A stretch of 64,000 nucleotides of DNA from Candidatus Leptofilum proximum (GTDB lineage: Bacteria; Chloroflexota; Anaerolineae; Promineifilales; Promineifilaceae): positions 5,828,001-5,892,000 of the forward strand of contig JADJXK010000002.1 in assembly GCA_016710325.1 (NCBI GenBank), read 5' to 3'. A model generated the notes under the pieces. That model made no database searches. It saw nothing but the letters and a program-made list of their open reading frames with translations, and had not been told where the DNA came from. Positions 56,684-63,137 of this stretch are shown here, in pieces (the first letter of the stretch is position 1; the number at the start of each line of letters is the position of its first letter). The translations under genes and the position numbers were made by a program.

Positions 56684-58510
56684 TTACTCAAATTGTTCGA
56701 TAGCGGCCGTTAGTGCCAGGTCTTCTTCAGGTGTGGCAAATTCATACCAGGCCTGGATAACTTCAATGTCGGGGATGATACCAGTTTCTTCCCAATTGGC
56801 ATCTGGTGCATCTGCCGGAATGAACGTTTCGTCGGCGATGTGAGCCCGTGAGCCATCGGTAAAATCATGCCGGTGCGTGGTTTCTACGTTGCCTCGGCTG
56901 GTCTGGCCGATGAGAGTGGCACGGCCGTTTGCCTGCAAGATGCCAGAAAAAACTTCTGCATAGCTGATGGATTGTTCACCAATAAGAATGATGAGGGGAA
57001 TATTTTGGGAGTTGGCCACATCGCGCCCCTGAATGGTAAATGACTTGGTTCCAGTTCGGCTGCTAAATTCACCAACTGTTCCGTCCGTGAAAAGTTCCAA
57101 AAGCTCCTGGAGAACTTCGCGCTGCCCGCCGCTGTTGACGCGCATGTCCAGAACCAGTCCAGTTAAAGAGCCAGCGGCGTTTAGGGTTTGCCAGGCGGTT
57201 TCGACCTGCGCGCCAATGGTTTGGTCTTGCATCGTGGGGATAAAAATGTAGCCGATACGGCCGTCTATCACCTCACTCGTTACCGGGGCATGGCCGGCGA
57301 CAGGACCGCGCATCACTTCCACCTCGCGCGGTGCCTGGCCCGGGGTCTGTACGGTAAGCCTCACCGTAGTGCCTGCTGGCCCGCGCACTTCGTAGGGCAG
57401 GGGCGCACCGTTTTCGTCGCAGCAGGTGGGCTGGCCATCCGCGGCTAAAATGATGTCGTGGGACTGAATGCCCGCAGCGGCCGCACCGCTGTCGGGGAAA
57501 GTAAACGAAACAACCAGCCCGTCGGCTGCTGGTATGGTGTAAATAAACATGCCCACGCCGTCGAAGGCCGAATCACCGGAGAAGAGCAAATCTTCTTCGG
57601 CGGCCTCTTCCGGGTCTAGAAAGACGGAATGGTCATCGTTCAATTCGGCGATCATCGCCGCCATTGCTGCATAAAAGTTGTCATCGGGTGCGCCTTCTTG
57701 AATTTGAGCCTGGTAGCTTACTTTGATGGCGGCCCAATCCACGCCGTTGAAGGTGGGGGACACATAGTTGTCATTTACGGCTTGCCACAGCTCGTCGAAG
57801 ATGGTTTGTTGGGTAACGGCCGTTGCTGCCGCCGCCGCTGCTTCCCTGGTGGCCAGAATCTCTGGTAATAAGTCAGTAACCGGAACATCGTCGCCGACAA
57901 TGTCAAACTGCAAATCGTCCAGCCACACTTTGCCAGACCCGCTTAAGTACAATCCATAATAAATATGACTCACCGCAACATTTTCCGGTACATCTAAGAC
58001 GATGGTGTACTGCTGCCAATCTGTACTGCCGGAAGGCGCTCGATCAGACATATCGTCAACGGCTAACTGATTACCCCGACCAATGCCATCTATTCGCAAC
58101 ATGATACCGGCCTTATCACTTACATTTTCTGTTTTGATGAAGCCGGAAAACTGTAAACGAGTGCCCTTGTATCGGTTAATATTGGGCAACTCATCCCCGA
58201 TAAAGAGATAGCCACCTTCCTCTATTGCCTGGTCGGTTTGTATGAGGATACTGGTTTCATCTCCATGGCCCATGGTTGAGTCTACGCTTACTTCATATAC
58301 CTCTCGCAAATCTAGCGAGCCCTGGTGAGACAAACCATCTGGGAAGCCATCACTGTTGTTGTCATTTATTGGAACTACGAAGGCTGGGGTAGGGGATGCC
58401 GCGGCGTTTTCTTCATTTTGCCCACAGCCGCTAATTGCCAGGAGCAAGATAAGGCTAAGTGGCAGGGTCAATACAAACATTTTGAATAGGGGGAATCTTC
58501 GTCTGTTCAC
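56684..58510 (-). CDS. S41 family peptidase (C-terminal processing protease-like), lipoprotein
   Basis: The product (608 aa from the GTG at 58510) has a lipoprotein signal peptide (lipobox I-S-G-C, Cys 29), a carbohydrate-binding-like beta domain (about residues 45-200, W-L-D-D-L-Q-F-D), a helical segment, a PDZ-like domain (D-G-V-G-M-F-I-Y to D-I-I-L-A-A-D-G) and an S41 core with the catalytic serine in E-Q-S-I-S-Y-A-E. The AAGGAG before the adjacent GTG pair decides the start. It acts outside the membrane on proteins. Its place between galK and the nucleotidyltransferase gene is in a shared operon direction, but no link to galactose use is clear. Confidence 0.82.
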   Translation of the reverse strand: MNRRRFPLFKMFVLTLPLSLILLLAISGCGQNEENAAASPTPAFVVPINDNNSDGFPDGLSHQGSLDLREVYEVSVDSTMGHGDETSILIQTDQAIEEGGYLFIGDELPNINRYKGTRLQFSGFIKTENVSDKAGIMLRIDGIGRGNQLAVDDMSDRAPSGSTDWQQYTIVLDVPENVAVSHIYYGLYLSGSGKVWLDDLQFDIVGDDVPVTDLLPEILATREAAAAAATAVTQQTIFDELWQAVNDNYVSPTFNGVDWAAIKVSYQAQIQEGAPDDNFYAAMAAMIAELNDDHSVFLDPEEAAEEDLLFSGDSAFDGVGMFIYTIPAADGLVVSFTFPDSGAAAAGIQSHDIILAADGQPTCCDENGAPLPYEVRGPAGTTVRLTVQTPGQAPREVEVMRGPVAGHAPVTSEVIDGRIGYIFIPTMQDQTIGAQVETAWQTLNAAGSLTGLVLDMRVNSGGQREVLQELLELFTDGTVGEFSSRTGTKSFTIQGRDVANSQNIPLIILIGEQSISYAEVFSGILQANGRATLIGQTSRGNVETTHRHDFTDGSRAHIADETFIPADAPDANWEETGIIPDIEVIQAWYEFATPEEDLALTAAIEQFE

Positions 58511-58579
58511 CACGTACTCCTTTTGGTATGGGACACGCATTGCCAAACTGACACTCAATGAAAATTATACGGGGTTATT

Positions 58580-59380
58580 TTAGGCGGGGTTGCACCTTGA
58601 CCAAACGAGGTTTTCAAAATCAGGTGTTTTTTGGACGAGGGTACGCAGGCGGAGGCGTACGGCCGTATCCCCCGGAATCTCGTACCCTAGATCGACCTTA
58701 GCCAGCTGGTAAAGCTCGGCCAGCCAGTCGCCCCACTCGTCGCCGATGAGCTGCTGGTATTTCTCGATAGCCTGCCTTTTGGACCCGGCTCGCGCGCCGT
58801 GCAAAAACGCCAGCGACACTGTGGCGCCCAGGCTAACCAGGTTGAGCAGCAGCCGCGTGCCTGGTGCAAACCGGTCTCCGCCCAGCCAGATGCCAAATTT
58901 CTCATAGCCAAAGAATTCACCATCCGCATCTGGGAAGGTGACGGGCCTGGGCAAAAGTTCTGGTTCTCCCCGGATTTGGTGCTGGTAGGTCATAAACCCC
59001 TGGCGGGAGTCCTGCTGATACTGCTCAATTGGCTCCCAGGGAATCTGATCCAGGATATCTTCGCCAGAGACGAATTTGCCGCCCAGTTTCAGGCCCGTGC
59101 TGCCTTTGGCCAGCAGATCGGCTTCACATCTGGGAGCCAGGTCCAGACGCATAGCGGCCAGCTGGCTGGCAATCTGGCGCAGCTGGCGCAGGGGGTCGGC
59201 TTCACCGGGCAGGCAGCTGCCTTTAAAAATGACAATGAGATCGAGATCGCTGTGGGGAACGGCCGTACCTTCCGCATAGCTGCCAACCAGGTAACACGCA
59301 CGCACTCGCCCAGGGAATACCAGTTCTATCAGGTTCACAACCGCTTCAATGAGTTGATCGGCTCTTTTGTTTTCTGGCAT
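58580..59380 (-). CDS. Nucleotidyltransferase domain protein
   Basis: The 266-residue protein has the nucleotidyltransferase motif L-V-G33-S34-Y-A-E-G-T-A-V-P-H-S-D45-L-D47-L near the N-terminus, as in aminoglycoside nucleotidyltransferase-type enzymes, then a helical C-terminal domain. It would transfer a nucleotide to an unknown acceptor. Two of the catalytic aspartates are visible, and a third is not certain. No good ribosome binding site is seen, so the start could be internal. A perfect 15-bp hairpin separates it from galT, which precedes it on the minus strand. The T-A-V after G-S-Y-A-E-G comes from an ACGGCCGT. Confidence 0.75.
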   Translation of the reverse strand: MPENKRADQLIEAVVNLIELVFPGRVRACYLVGSYAEGTAVPHSDLDLIVIFKGSCLPGEADPLRQLRQIASQLAAMRLDLAPRCEADLLAKGSTGLKLGGKFVSGEDILDQIPWEPIEQYQQDSRQGFMTYQHQIRGEPELLPRPVTFPDADGEFFGYEKFGIWLGGDRFAPGTRLLLNLVSLGATVSLAFLHGARAGSKRQAIEKYQQLIGDEWGDWLAELYQLAKVDLGYEIPGDTAVRLRLRTLVQKTPDFENLVWSRCNPA

Positions 59381-59390
59381 CTTGGGTCAA

Positions 59391-59424
59391 AGGTGACAGG
59401 CACTTCCAAAAGTGCCTGTCACCT
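59391..59424. terminator. Perfect 15-bp hairpin downstream of galT
   Basis: AGGTGACAGGCACTT (59391-59405) pairs with AAGTGCCTGTCACCT (59410-59424) around CCAA. It lies in the 48-bp space between galT and the nucleotidyltransferase gene and may weaken read-through. No T-run follows on the minus strand. Confidence 0.7.
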
Positions 59425-59428
59425 GGAA

Positions 59429-60526
59429 TCAGCGATTTTTGTAATGCACGTCGGAAAGGCTGCGCAGGCGGTCGGCGGCCTGTTCGGCCGTGAGGTCGCG
59501 CTGGGCCTCGCCGAGCATTTCGTAGCCCACCAGGAACTTCTTCACCGTGGCGGAGCGCAGCAGCGGCGGATAAAAGTGGGCGTGCAGCTGCCAGTGTGTC
59601 ATGTCAACCTCCCGCAGGGTTTCTTTCGGTTGTGGCTCGTGAGAAGATGCCTGCGGGAGGTTTTGCGTGAACGGCGCGCCGTGCCAGCCCATTGAGTAGG
59701 GGAACGAGGTTTCAAACAGGTTGTCGTATTTCGTCAGCATCTTTTTTAGGATGTCCGATAATGAATCTCGCTCTGCGTCCGTAAGGTCCGGCAGGCGCAG
59801 GACGTGGCGGCGGGGCAGCAGCAGCAGTTCAAACGGCCAGACGGCCCAGTAAGGCACCACGGCCAGCCAATGCTCGTTTTGCACGACGATGCGTTTTTGT
59901 TGTTCTAGTTCTAGATTGACATAATCTATGAGGAGGGGTCGGCCGTTCTCCTCCCAATATCGCCTCTGTGCCTTCTCCTCCGCGGCTGGCTCGTTGGGCA
60001 GGGCATCCAGTGCCCAAATCTGGCCGTGCGGGTGTGGATTGGAGCAGCCCATGATAGCCCCCTTGTTCTCGAAGATTTGCACCCAGCGGTAAGTCTGGCC
60101 CAGTTCGGCCGCCTGCTCGGCCCAGGTGTCTACCACACCGCGAATCTCGGGCAGGCTCATCTCTGGCAGCGTCAGGTCGTGGCGCGGCGAAAAACACATG
60201 ACGCGGCACACACCCTTCACCGCCCGCGATTGCAGCAGCGGATGCGCCGGTTCACCGGCAGGCGGCACGTCGCTGAGCAGGGCGGCAAAGTCGTTGGGAA
60301 AGACGTAGGTGCTGCTGTAGTTGGGATTGGTGTGGCCGCTGGCACGGCCGTTTCCCGGGCACAAATAGCAGTTCGGGTCGTAGGCGGGACGGGTGTCTGG
60401 GGGGGATTTTTCCACCTGGCCCTGCCACGGCCGTTTCATGCGGTGCGGCGAGACCTGCACCCATTCATCAATCAGGGGGTTAAACCGCCGGTGCGGATGT
60501 TCTGTAGGGTCAAATTCACTGTTCAC
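59429..60526 (-). CDS. galT: Galactose-1-phosphate uridylyltransferase with in-frame repeat insertion
   Basis: The 365-residue enzyme has zinc ligands C53-x-x-C56, the active-site N163-P-H-P-H167-G with the uridylylated His, the N-terminal F-D-P-T-E-H-P-H-R-R-F-N-P and the C-terminal H-W-Q-L-H-A-H-F-Y-P. It transfers UMP between UDP-glucose and galactose 1-phosphate. About 21 residues (289-309) between G-A-P-F and H-W-Q-L-H are not in E. coli GalT and are encoded by a 57-bp palindromic element. The GTG start lies in an AGTGAAC word array, with no Shine-Dalgarno, but the conserved N-terminus follows at once. It is the first gene of the gal run. Confidence 0.93.
   Translation of the reverse strand: MNSEFDPTEHPHRRFNPLIDEWVQVSPHRMKRPWQGQVEKSPPDTRPAYDPNCYLCPGNGRASGHTNPNYSSTYVFPNDFAALLSDVPPAGEPAHPLLQSRAVKGVCRVMCFSPRHDLTLPEMSLPEIRGVVDTWAEQAAELGQTYRWVQIFENKGAIMGCSNPHPHGQIWALDALPNEPAAEEKAQRRYWEENGRPLLIDYVNLELEQQKRIVVQNEHWLAVVPYWAVWPFELLLLPRRHVLRLPDLTDAERDSLSDILKKMLTKYDNLFETSFPYSMGWHGAPFTQNLPQASSHEPQPKETLREVDMTHWQLHAHFYPPLLRSATVKKFLVGYEMLGEAQRDLTAEQAADRLRSLSDVHYKNR
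59606..59662. repeat. In-frame palindromic element in galT (57 bp)
   Basis: AACCTCCCGCAGG (59606-59618) and CCTGCGGGAGGTT (59650-59662) are perfect 13-bp inverted repeats around a 31-base centre that also has TCGTGAG and AGA. It is homologous to the galK element at 56359-56414, with a 1-base longer centre. Confidence 0.9.
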
Positions 60527-60545
60527 TGTTCACTTTTCACTTTTA
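60527..60545. repeat. AGTGAAC word array at the galT start
   Basis: On the minus strand, GTGAAAAGTGAACAGTGAAC words (7-bp period) run into the GTG start of galT. The array replaces any ordinary ribosome binding site. Confidence 0.6.
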
Positions 60546-60548
60546 AGA

Positions 60549-60610
60549 GGGCGAGGCGATTGGTGCAGCGGTTCTGTGCTGTTCCAAGATGAGTCCCAAT
60601 CGCCTCGCCC
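60549..60610. repeat. Perfect 15-bp inverted repeat GGGCGAGGCGATTGG
   Basis: GGGCGAGGCGATTGG (60549-60563) pairs with CCAATCGCCTCGCCC (60596-60610). It lies in the 91-bp spacer between galT and the kinase-like gene, on the side of the kinase-like gene's 3' end. Confidence 0.75.
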
Positions 60611-60617
60611 CTACGGT

Positions 60618-62081
60618 TTATTTTTCTCTTAATTCTCGCGCTCTGGCCCGCAAAACCGCCATCCTCACTTCATCTCCCGTCAATTCATCGTGCAGCTGCT
60701 CGATGCGGGCGACGAGGGGGGCATGTTTAAAAGAGAAGGCGATGTTGCGTACCTGGTGCAGCCGGGCTTGCTGGCCTGCGCGTGTGAATTCTTCCGCGCG
60801 GAGGGGGCGAGCGGCGCCCCAATCGACGTGCACAATCGCCCCATCCGGCTGGTGGATGATGAAGTTGGCGGCGTGCCAATCGCCGTTTTCAATGCCCAAC
60901 TGTTCGCAGACCAGCTGGTGCAGCAGGATTTCCTCGTAGAGCGCGGGGATGAGGATGTCTGCATCCTGCCACGCCGTTTCCATTATCGTATCGCCCCGCA
61001 CAAACGGCTCCAGCGTCAATCCCAGCAGCGACGAAAATTGGGTGTTGTAGCCAAACGCGCGGCTGATGCGCGGCACCAGGTTTTCTTCCAGGATGAGCCG
61101 CAGCCGACCGCGGGCGGTTACCAGTTCGCCGGTGCCGGTCATGAATGGCCAATTTTCGGGACGGCCGTTCACCACCCGCGCGCCCAGTTCAATCTCGTGA
61201 AACGGCTCGGGAGCGGGCTGCTTGATCACCCATCCCAACTCAGGCGCAATCAGGATGGTGCTGCGCCGGTGCCGTCCCACGATGTATTCCCCCTTGAGCA
61301 GCAGATGGAGGTCGCTGGCCTGCCGGTGTGCCTCTTGCCAGGCGGCGATTTGGTCGCTGAGGGCGAAGTTGTGGTCGGCAACGGCCGTTCGCCGCAACAA
61401 TTCCAGCGTCACCATCTGGCCCATCAACTCATCGATGAGGAAGACGGCGGGCAGGGGCGGTAGGCTGCTGGTGGCAAAACAGCGCTCGGTGGCAATCTCG
61501 GCGTAAAGCTGGTCGATATAGGCCATGTGAGCGGGCAGGACAGCTTCTTTACCAAGCTGCTGCTGCCGGATGTGGTGAAGGTGGCAAAACGCTTCTGCCG
61601 TACCGGCCACAGTCAGACCGGTTTCTGTTTCCAGGCGGCTGGCCACCTGCTGCGGATCGGCGCCAAAAAAGCGAATCTGCTCGCCAAAGTCGTGCAAAAT
61701 TTCGGCGCGATCCAGCAGCGGATCGCCATTGGCCAGCGGCGGCTCAAAGCCGACCACGCCAAAGTAATTGGCAATCCAGCCGCCCAACGGCCGTGTCAAA
61801 AAATCTGCTTCGGCCAAAAGTTCCACCGGCACCAGCCGGTCGGTGGGCAGCTCTACCAGGTGGCCATGCGGATCGTCGATGTGCAGCAGGTCCGTAATGG
61901 TGGGAACGGCCGTTTTACGTAACCGTTCAATCCATTTTGCCTCGGCGGCGGCCGACGGCCGCTGCCCCACAGTGCAAACCAGCGCGCCGCGGCTTTCTGA
62001 CTGCGGCGGCACAAGAAAATCAACAATTTCAGGGCGGCTAAGGGGGATGCCAACGATGGCAAATTGCAGTTGGTTCAGCAT
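60618..62081 (-). CDS. Protein kinase/APH-like fold protein of unknown substrate
   Basis: The 487-residue protein has an unassigned N-terminal half and a C-terminal kinase-like half. The catalytic loop is G400-D401-W-H-A-A-N406, and the metal-binding site is H-V-D420-W-G (in place of DFG), like LPS kinases, RIO-like or APH-type kinases. An upstream V-I-K-Q-P could be the lysine strand. It is probably a small-molecule or lipid kinase. I do not recognise the N-terminal half, which has two D/H-rich motifs (I-D-D-P-H-G-H-L and Q-I-R-F-F-G-A-D-P). Start ATG 62081 is plausible without strong Shine-Dalgarno. Neighbours give no pathway hint. Confidence 0.65.
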   Translation of the reverse strand: MLNQLQFAIVGIPLSRPEIVDFLVPPQSESRGALVCTVGQRPSAAAEAKWIERLRKTAVPTITDLLHIDDPHGHLVELPTDRLVPVELLAEADFLTRPLGGWIANYFGVVGFEPPLANGDPLLDRAEILHDFGEQIRFFGADPQQVASRLETETGLTVAGTAEAFCHLHHIRQQQLGKEAVLPAHMAYIDQLYAEIATERCFATSSLPPLPAVFLIDELMGQMVTLELLRRTAVADHNFALSDQIAAWQEAHRQASDLHLLLKGEYIVGRHRRSTILIAPELGWVIKQPAPEPFHEIELGARVVNGRPENWPFMTGTGELVTARGRLRLILEENLVPRISRAFGYNTQFSSLLGLTLEPFVRGDTIMETAWQDADILIPALYEEILLHQLVCEQLGIENGDWHAANFIIHQPDGAIVHVDWGAARPLRAEEFTRAGQQARLHQVRNIAFSFKHAPLVARIEQLHDELTGDEVRMAVLRARARELREK

Positions 62082-62139
62082 GCCCCTAGTTTACGCGAAA
62101 AGGGCGAAATTCACCCGTGGAATCTGGCAAAAATGATCG

Positions 62140-62220
62140 ATCTTCAGGAATTCCGTGGGCAGATAGCTGTAATGCGTGAAACATGAAACGTGAACAGAGC
62201 GACATCACGTTTCACGCTAA
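62140..62220. repeat. Partial ~120-bp element with GTGAAAC hairpin
   Basis: TCTTCAGGAATTCCGTGGGC at the left is close to the end of elements A and B, followed by GCGTGAAACATGAAACGTGA and TCACGTTTCACGC. The remaining outer part is not conserved. Confidence 0.65.
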
Positions 62221-62289
62221 AATCCGCCAACGCCTTAAAGTGCCAAAACGACTTGCTTGACAACGGCCGTCTTCCCAATTATCATATCC

Positions 62290-62301
62290 GATAACATTAT
62301 C
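62290..62301. promoter_or_regulatory. Possible operator dyad GATAACATTATC
   Basis: GATAA and TTATC are perfect inverted repeats with a 2-bp centre, about 20 bp upstream of the ribosome binding site of the HTH regulator gene. Its size and location fit an autoregulatory operator for a winged-helix regulator. This is inference. Confidence 0.35.
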
Positions 62302-62323
62302 AAAATTAATAACGGAGACCATT

Positions 62324-62860
62324 TTGCGGAAGATTGAACTCATTATTCATCCGGTTCGTTTTCAAATTTTGCGGGCCATTGGCACAGAAACGTTAACCAC
62401 CCAGGAAATTGCCGACCGGCTGCCGGACACGCCCAAATCGTCGATTTACCGGCATTTGAAGCTGCTGCTGGAGCACGATCTGATTGTGCTGGCCGACACC
62501 CGCCTGGTGAATGGCATCCAGGAAAAGACGTACCGCCTGGACCAGCCAGCCCGGTTGGGGCCGGAAGAGATGAACGAGTTGTCGGTGGACGACCACATCC
62601 GCTTTTTTACTACGTACGCGCTTACGCTGGTGCAGGATTTTGCGGATTACGTCACCAAAAACGCGCCGGTTGACATGCTGGCCGATCGCACCGGCTACAC
62701 AGAAATCTCTTTTTACGCCAATACGGCCGAATTAGACGAATTTCAGGTAGCCATCAATACGGCCGTCATGAAGCTTTTGGCCAATCAACCGGGGAACGGC
62801 CGTTCCCGCCGCAAACTGGCTGTTGTTTCCCAACCGCTGCCGGAAGGCGGTGAAACGTGA
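62324..62860 (+). CDS. ArsR-like winged-helix transcriptional regulator
   Basis: The 178-residue protein has a winged HTH at residues 4-70 (H-P-V-R-F-Q-I-L-R-A-I, L-T-T-Q-E-I-A-D-R-L, S-I-Y-R-H-L-K-L-L-L-E), of the helix_turn_helix_5/ArsR class, and a helical C-terminal effector or dimer domain without obvious metal ligands. It starts with TTG, preceded by CGGAGA. It begins a three-gene unit with PLDc_N and an ABC ATPase, and probably regulates that exporter. Its TGA stop lies in a GTGAAAC repeat array. The C-terminal E-G-G-E-T is partly encoded by it. Confidence 0.82.
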   Translation: MRKIELIIHPVRFQILRAIGTETLTTQEIADRLPDTPKSSIYRHLKLLLEHDLIVLADTRLVNGIQEKTYRLDQPARLGPEEMNELSVDDHIRFFTTYALTLVQDFADYVTKNAPVDMLADRTGYTEISFYANTAELDEFQVAINTAVMKLLANQPGNGRSRRKLAVVSQPLPEGGET

Positions 62861-62922
62861 TGCGTGAAACGTGAAGAGCACGAGACTTTTCACGTTTCAC
62901 GTTTTACGTTTCCCTTACTAAA
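62847..62922. repeat. GTGAAAC-word hairpin
   Basis: GGTGAAACGTGATGCGTGAAACGTGA-like words on the left pair with TTTTCACGTTTCACG and TTTACG words on the right. It lies between the regulator gene and the PLDc_N gene and includes the regulator's TGA stop. Confidence 0.7.
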
Positions 62923-62939
62923 AAATTGGAGTAACCAAA

Positions 62940-63137
62940 ATGGAATTCATAACCAACAACCTCCCTCTACTCATCCCCATCTTCATCATCCAGCTGGCGC
63001 TGATTGTGTTTGCCCTGGCGGACTTAGCACGCCGCGAGAACACACGCGGGCCAAAATGGGTCTGGGTGCTGGTGATTTTGTTTATCAACATGATTGGCCC
63101 CATCGTCTACTTTTTGGTGGGGCGGGACGAGGCGTAA
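62940..63137 (+). CDS. PLDc_N domain membrane protein
   Basis: The 65-residue protein has two transmembrane helices (about residues 8-29 and 42-60) joined by D-L-A-R-R-E-N-T-R-G-P-K-W-V-W, and ends with G-P-I-V-Y-F-L-V-G-R-D-E-A. This is the phospholipase D-nuclease N-terminal domain (PLDc_N), often found alone next to ABC exporters with an unclear role. A short stretch TGGAGTAACC lies before the ATG. The ABC ATPase gene starts directly after its stop codon, so they are cotranscribed. Confidence 0.88.
   Translation: MEFITNNLPLLIPIFIIQLALIVFALADLARRENTRGPKWVWVLVILFINMIGPIVYFLVGRDEA

Larger units (their letters stand above)
62082..62323. other. Divergent spacer with repeat copy and dyad
   Basis: This 242-bp spacer holds a partial copy of the ~120-bp element (62140-62220), one ACGGCCGT (about 62264) and the dyad GATAA-CA-TTATC (62290-62301). 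No gene is visible. Confidence 0.6.
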
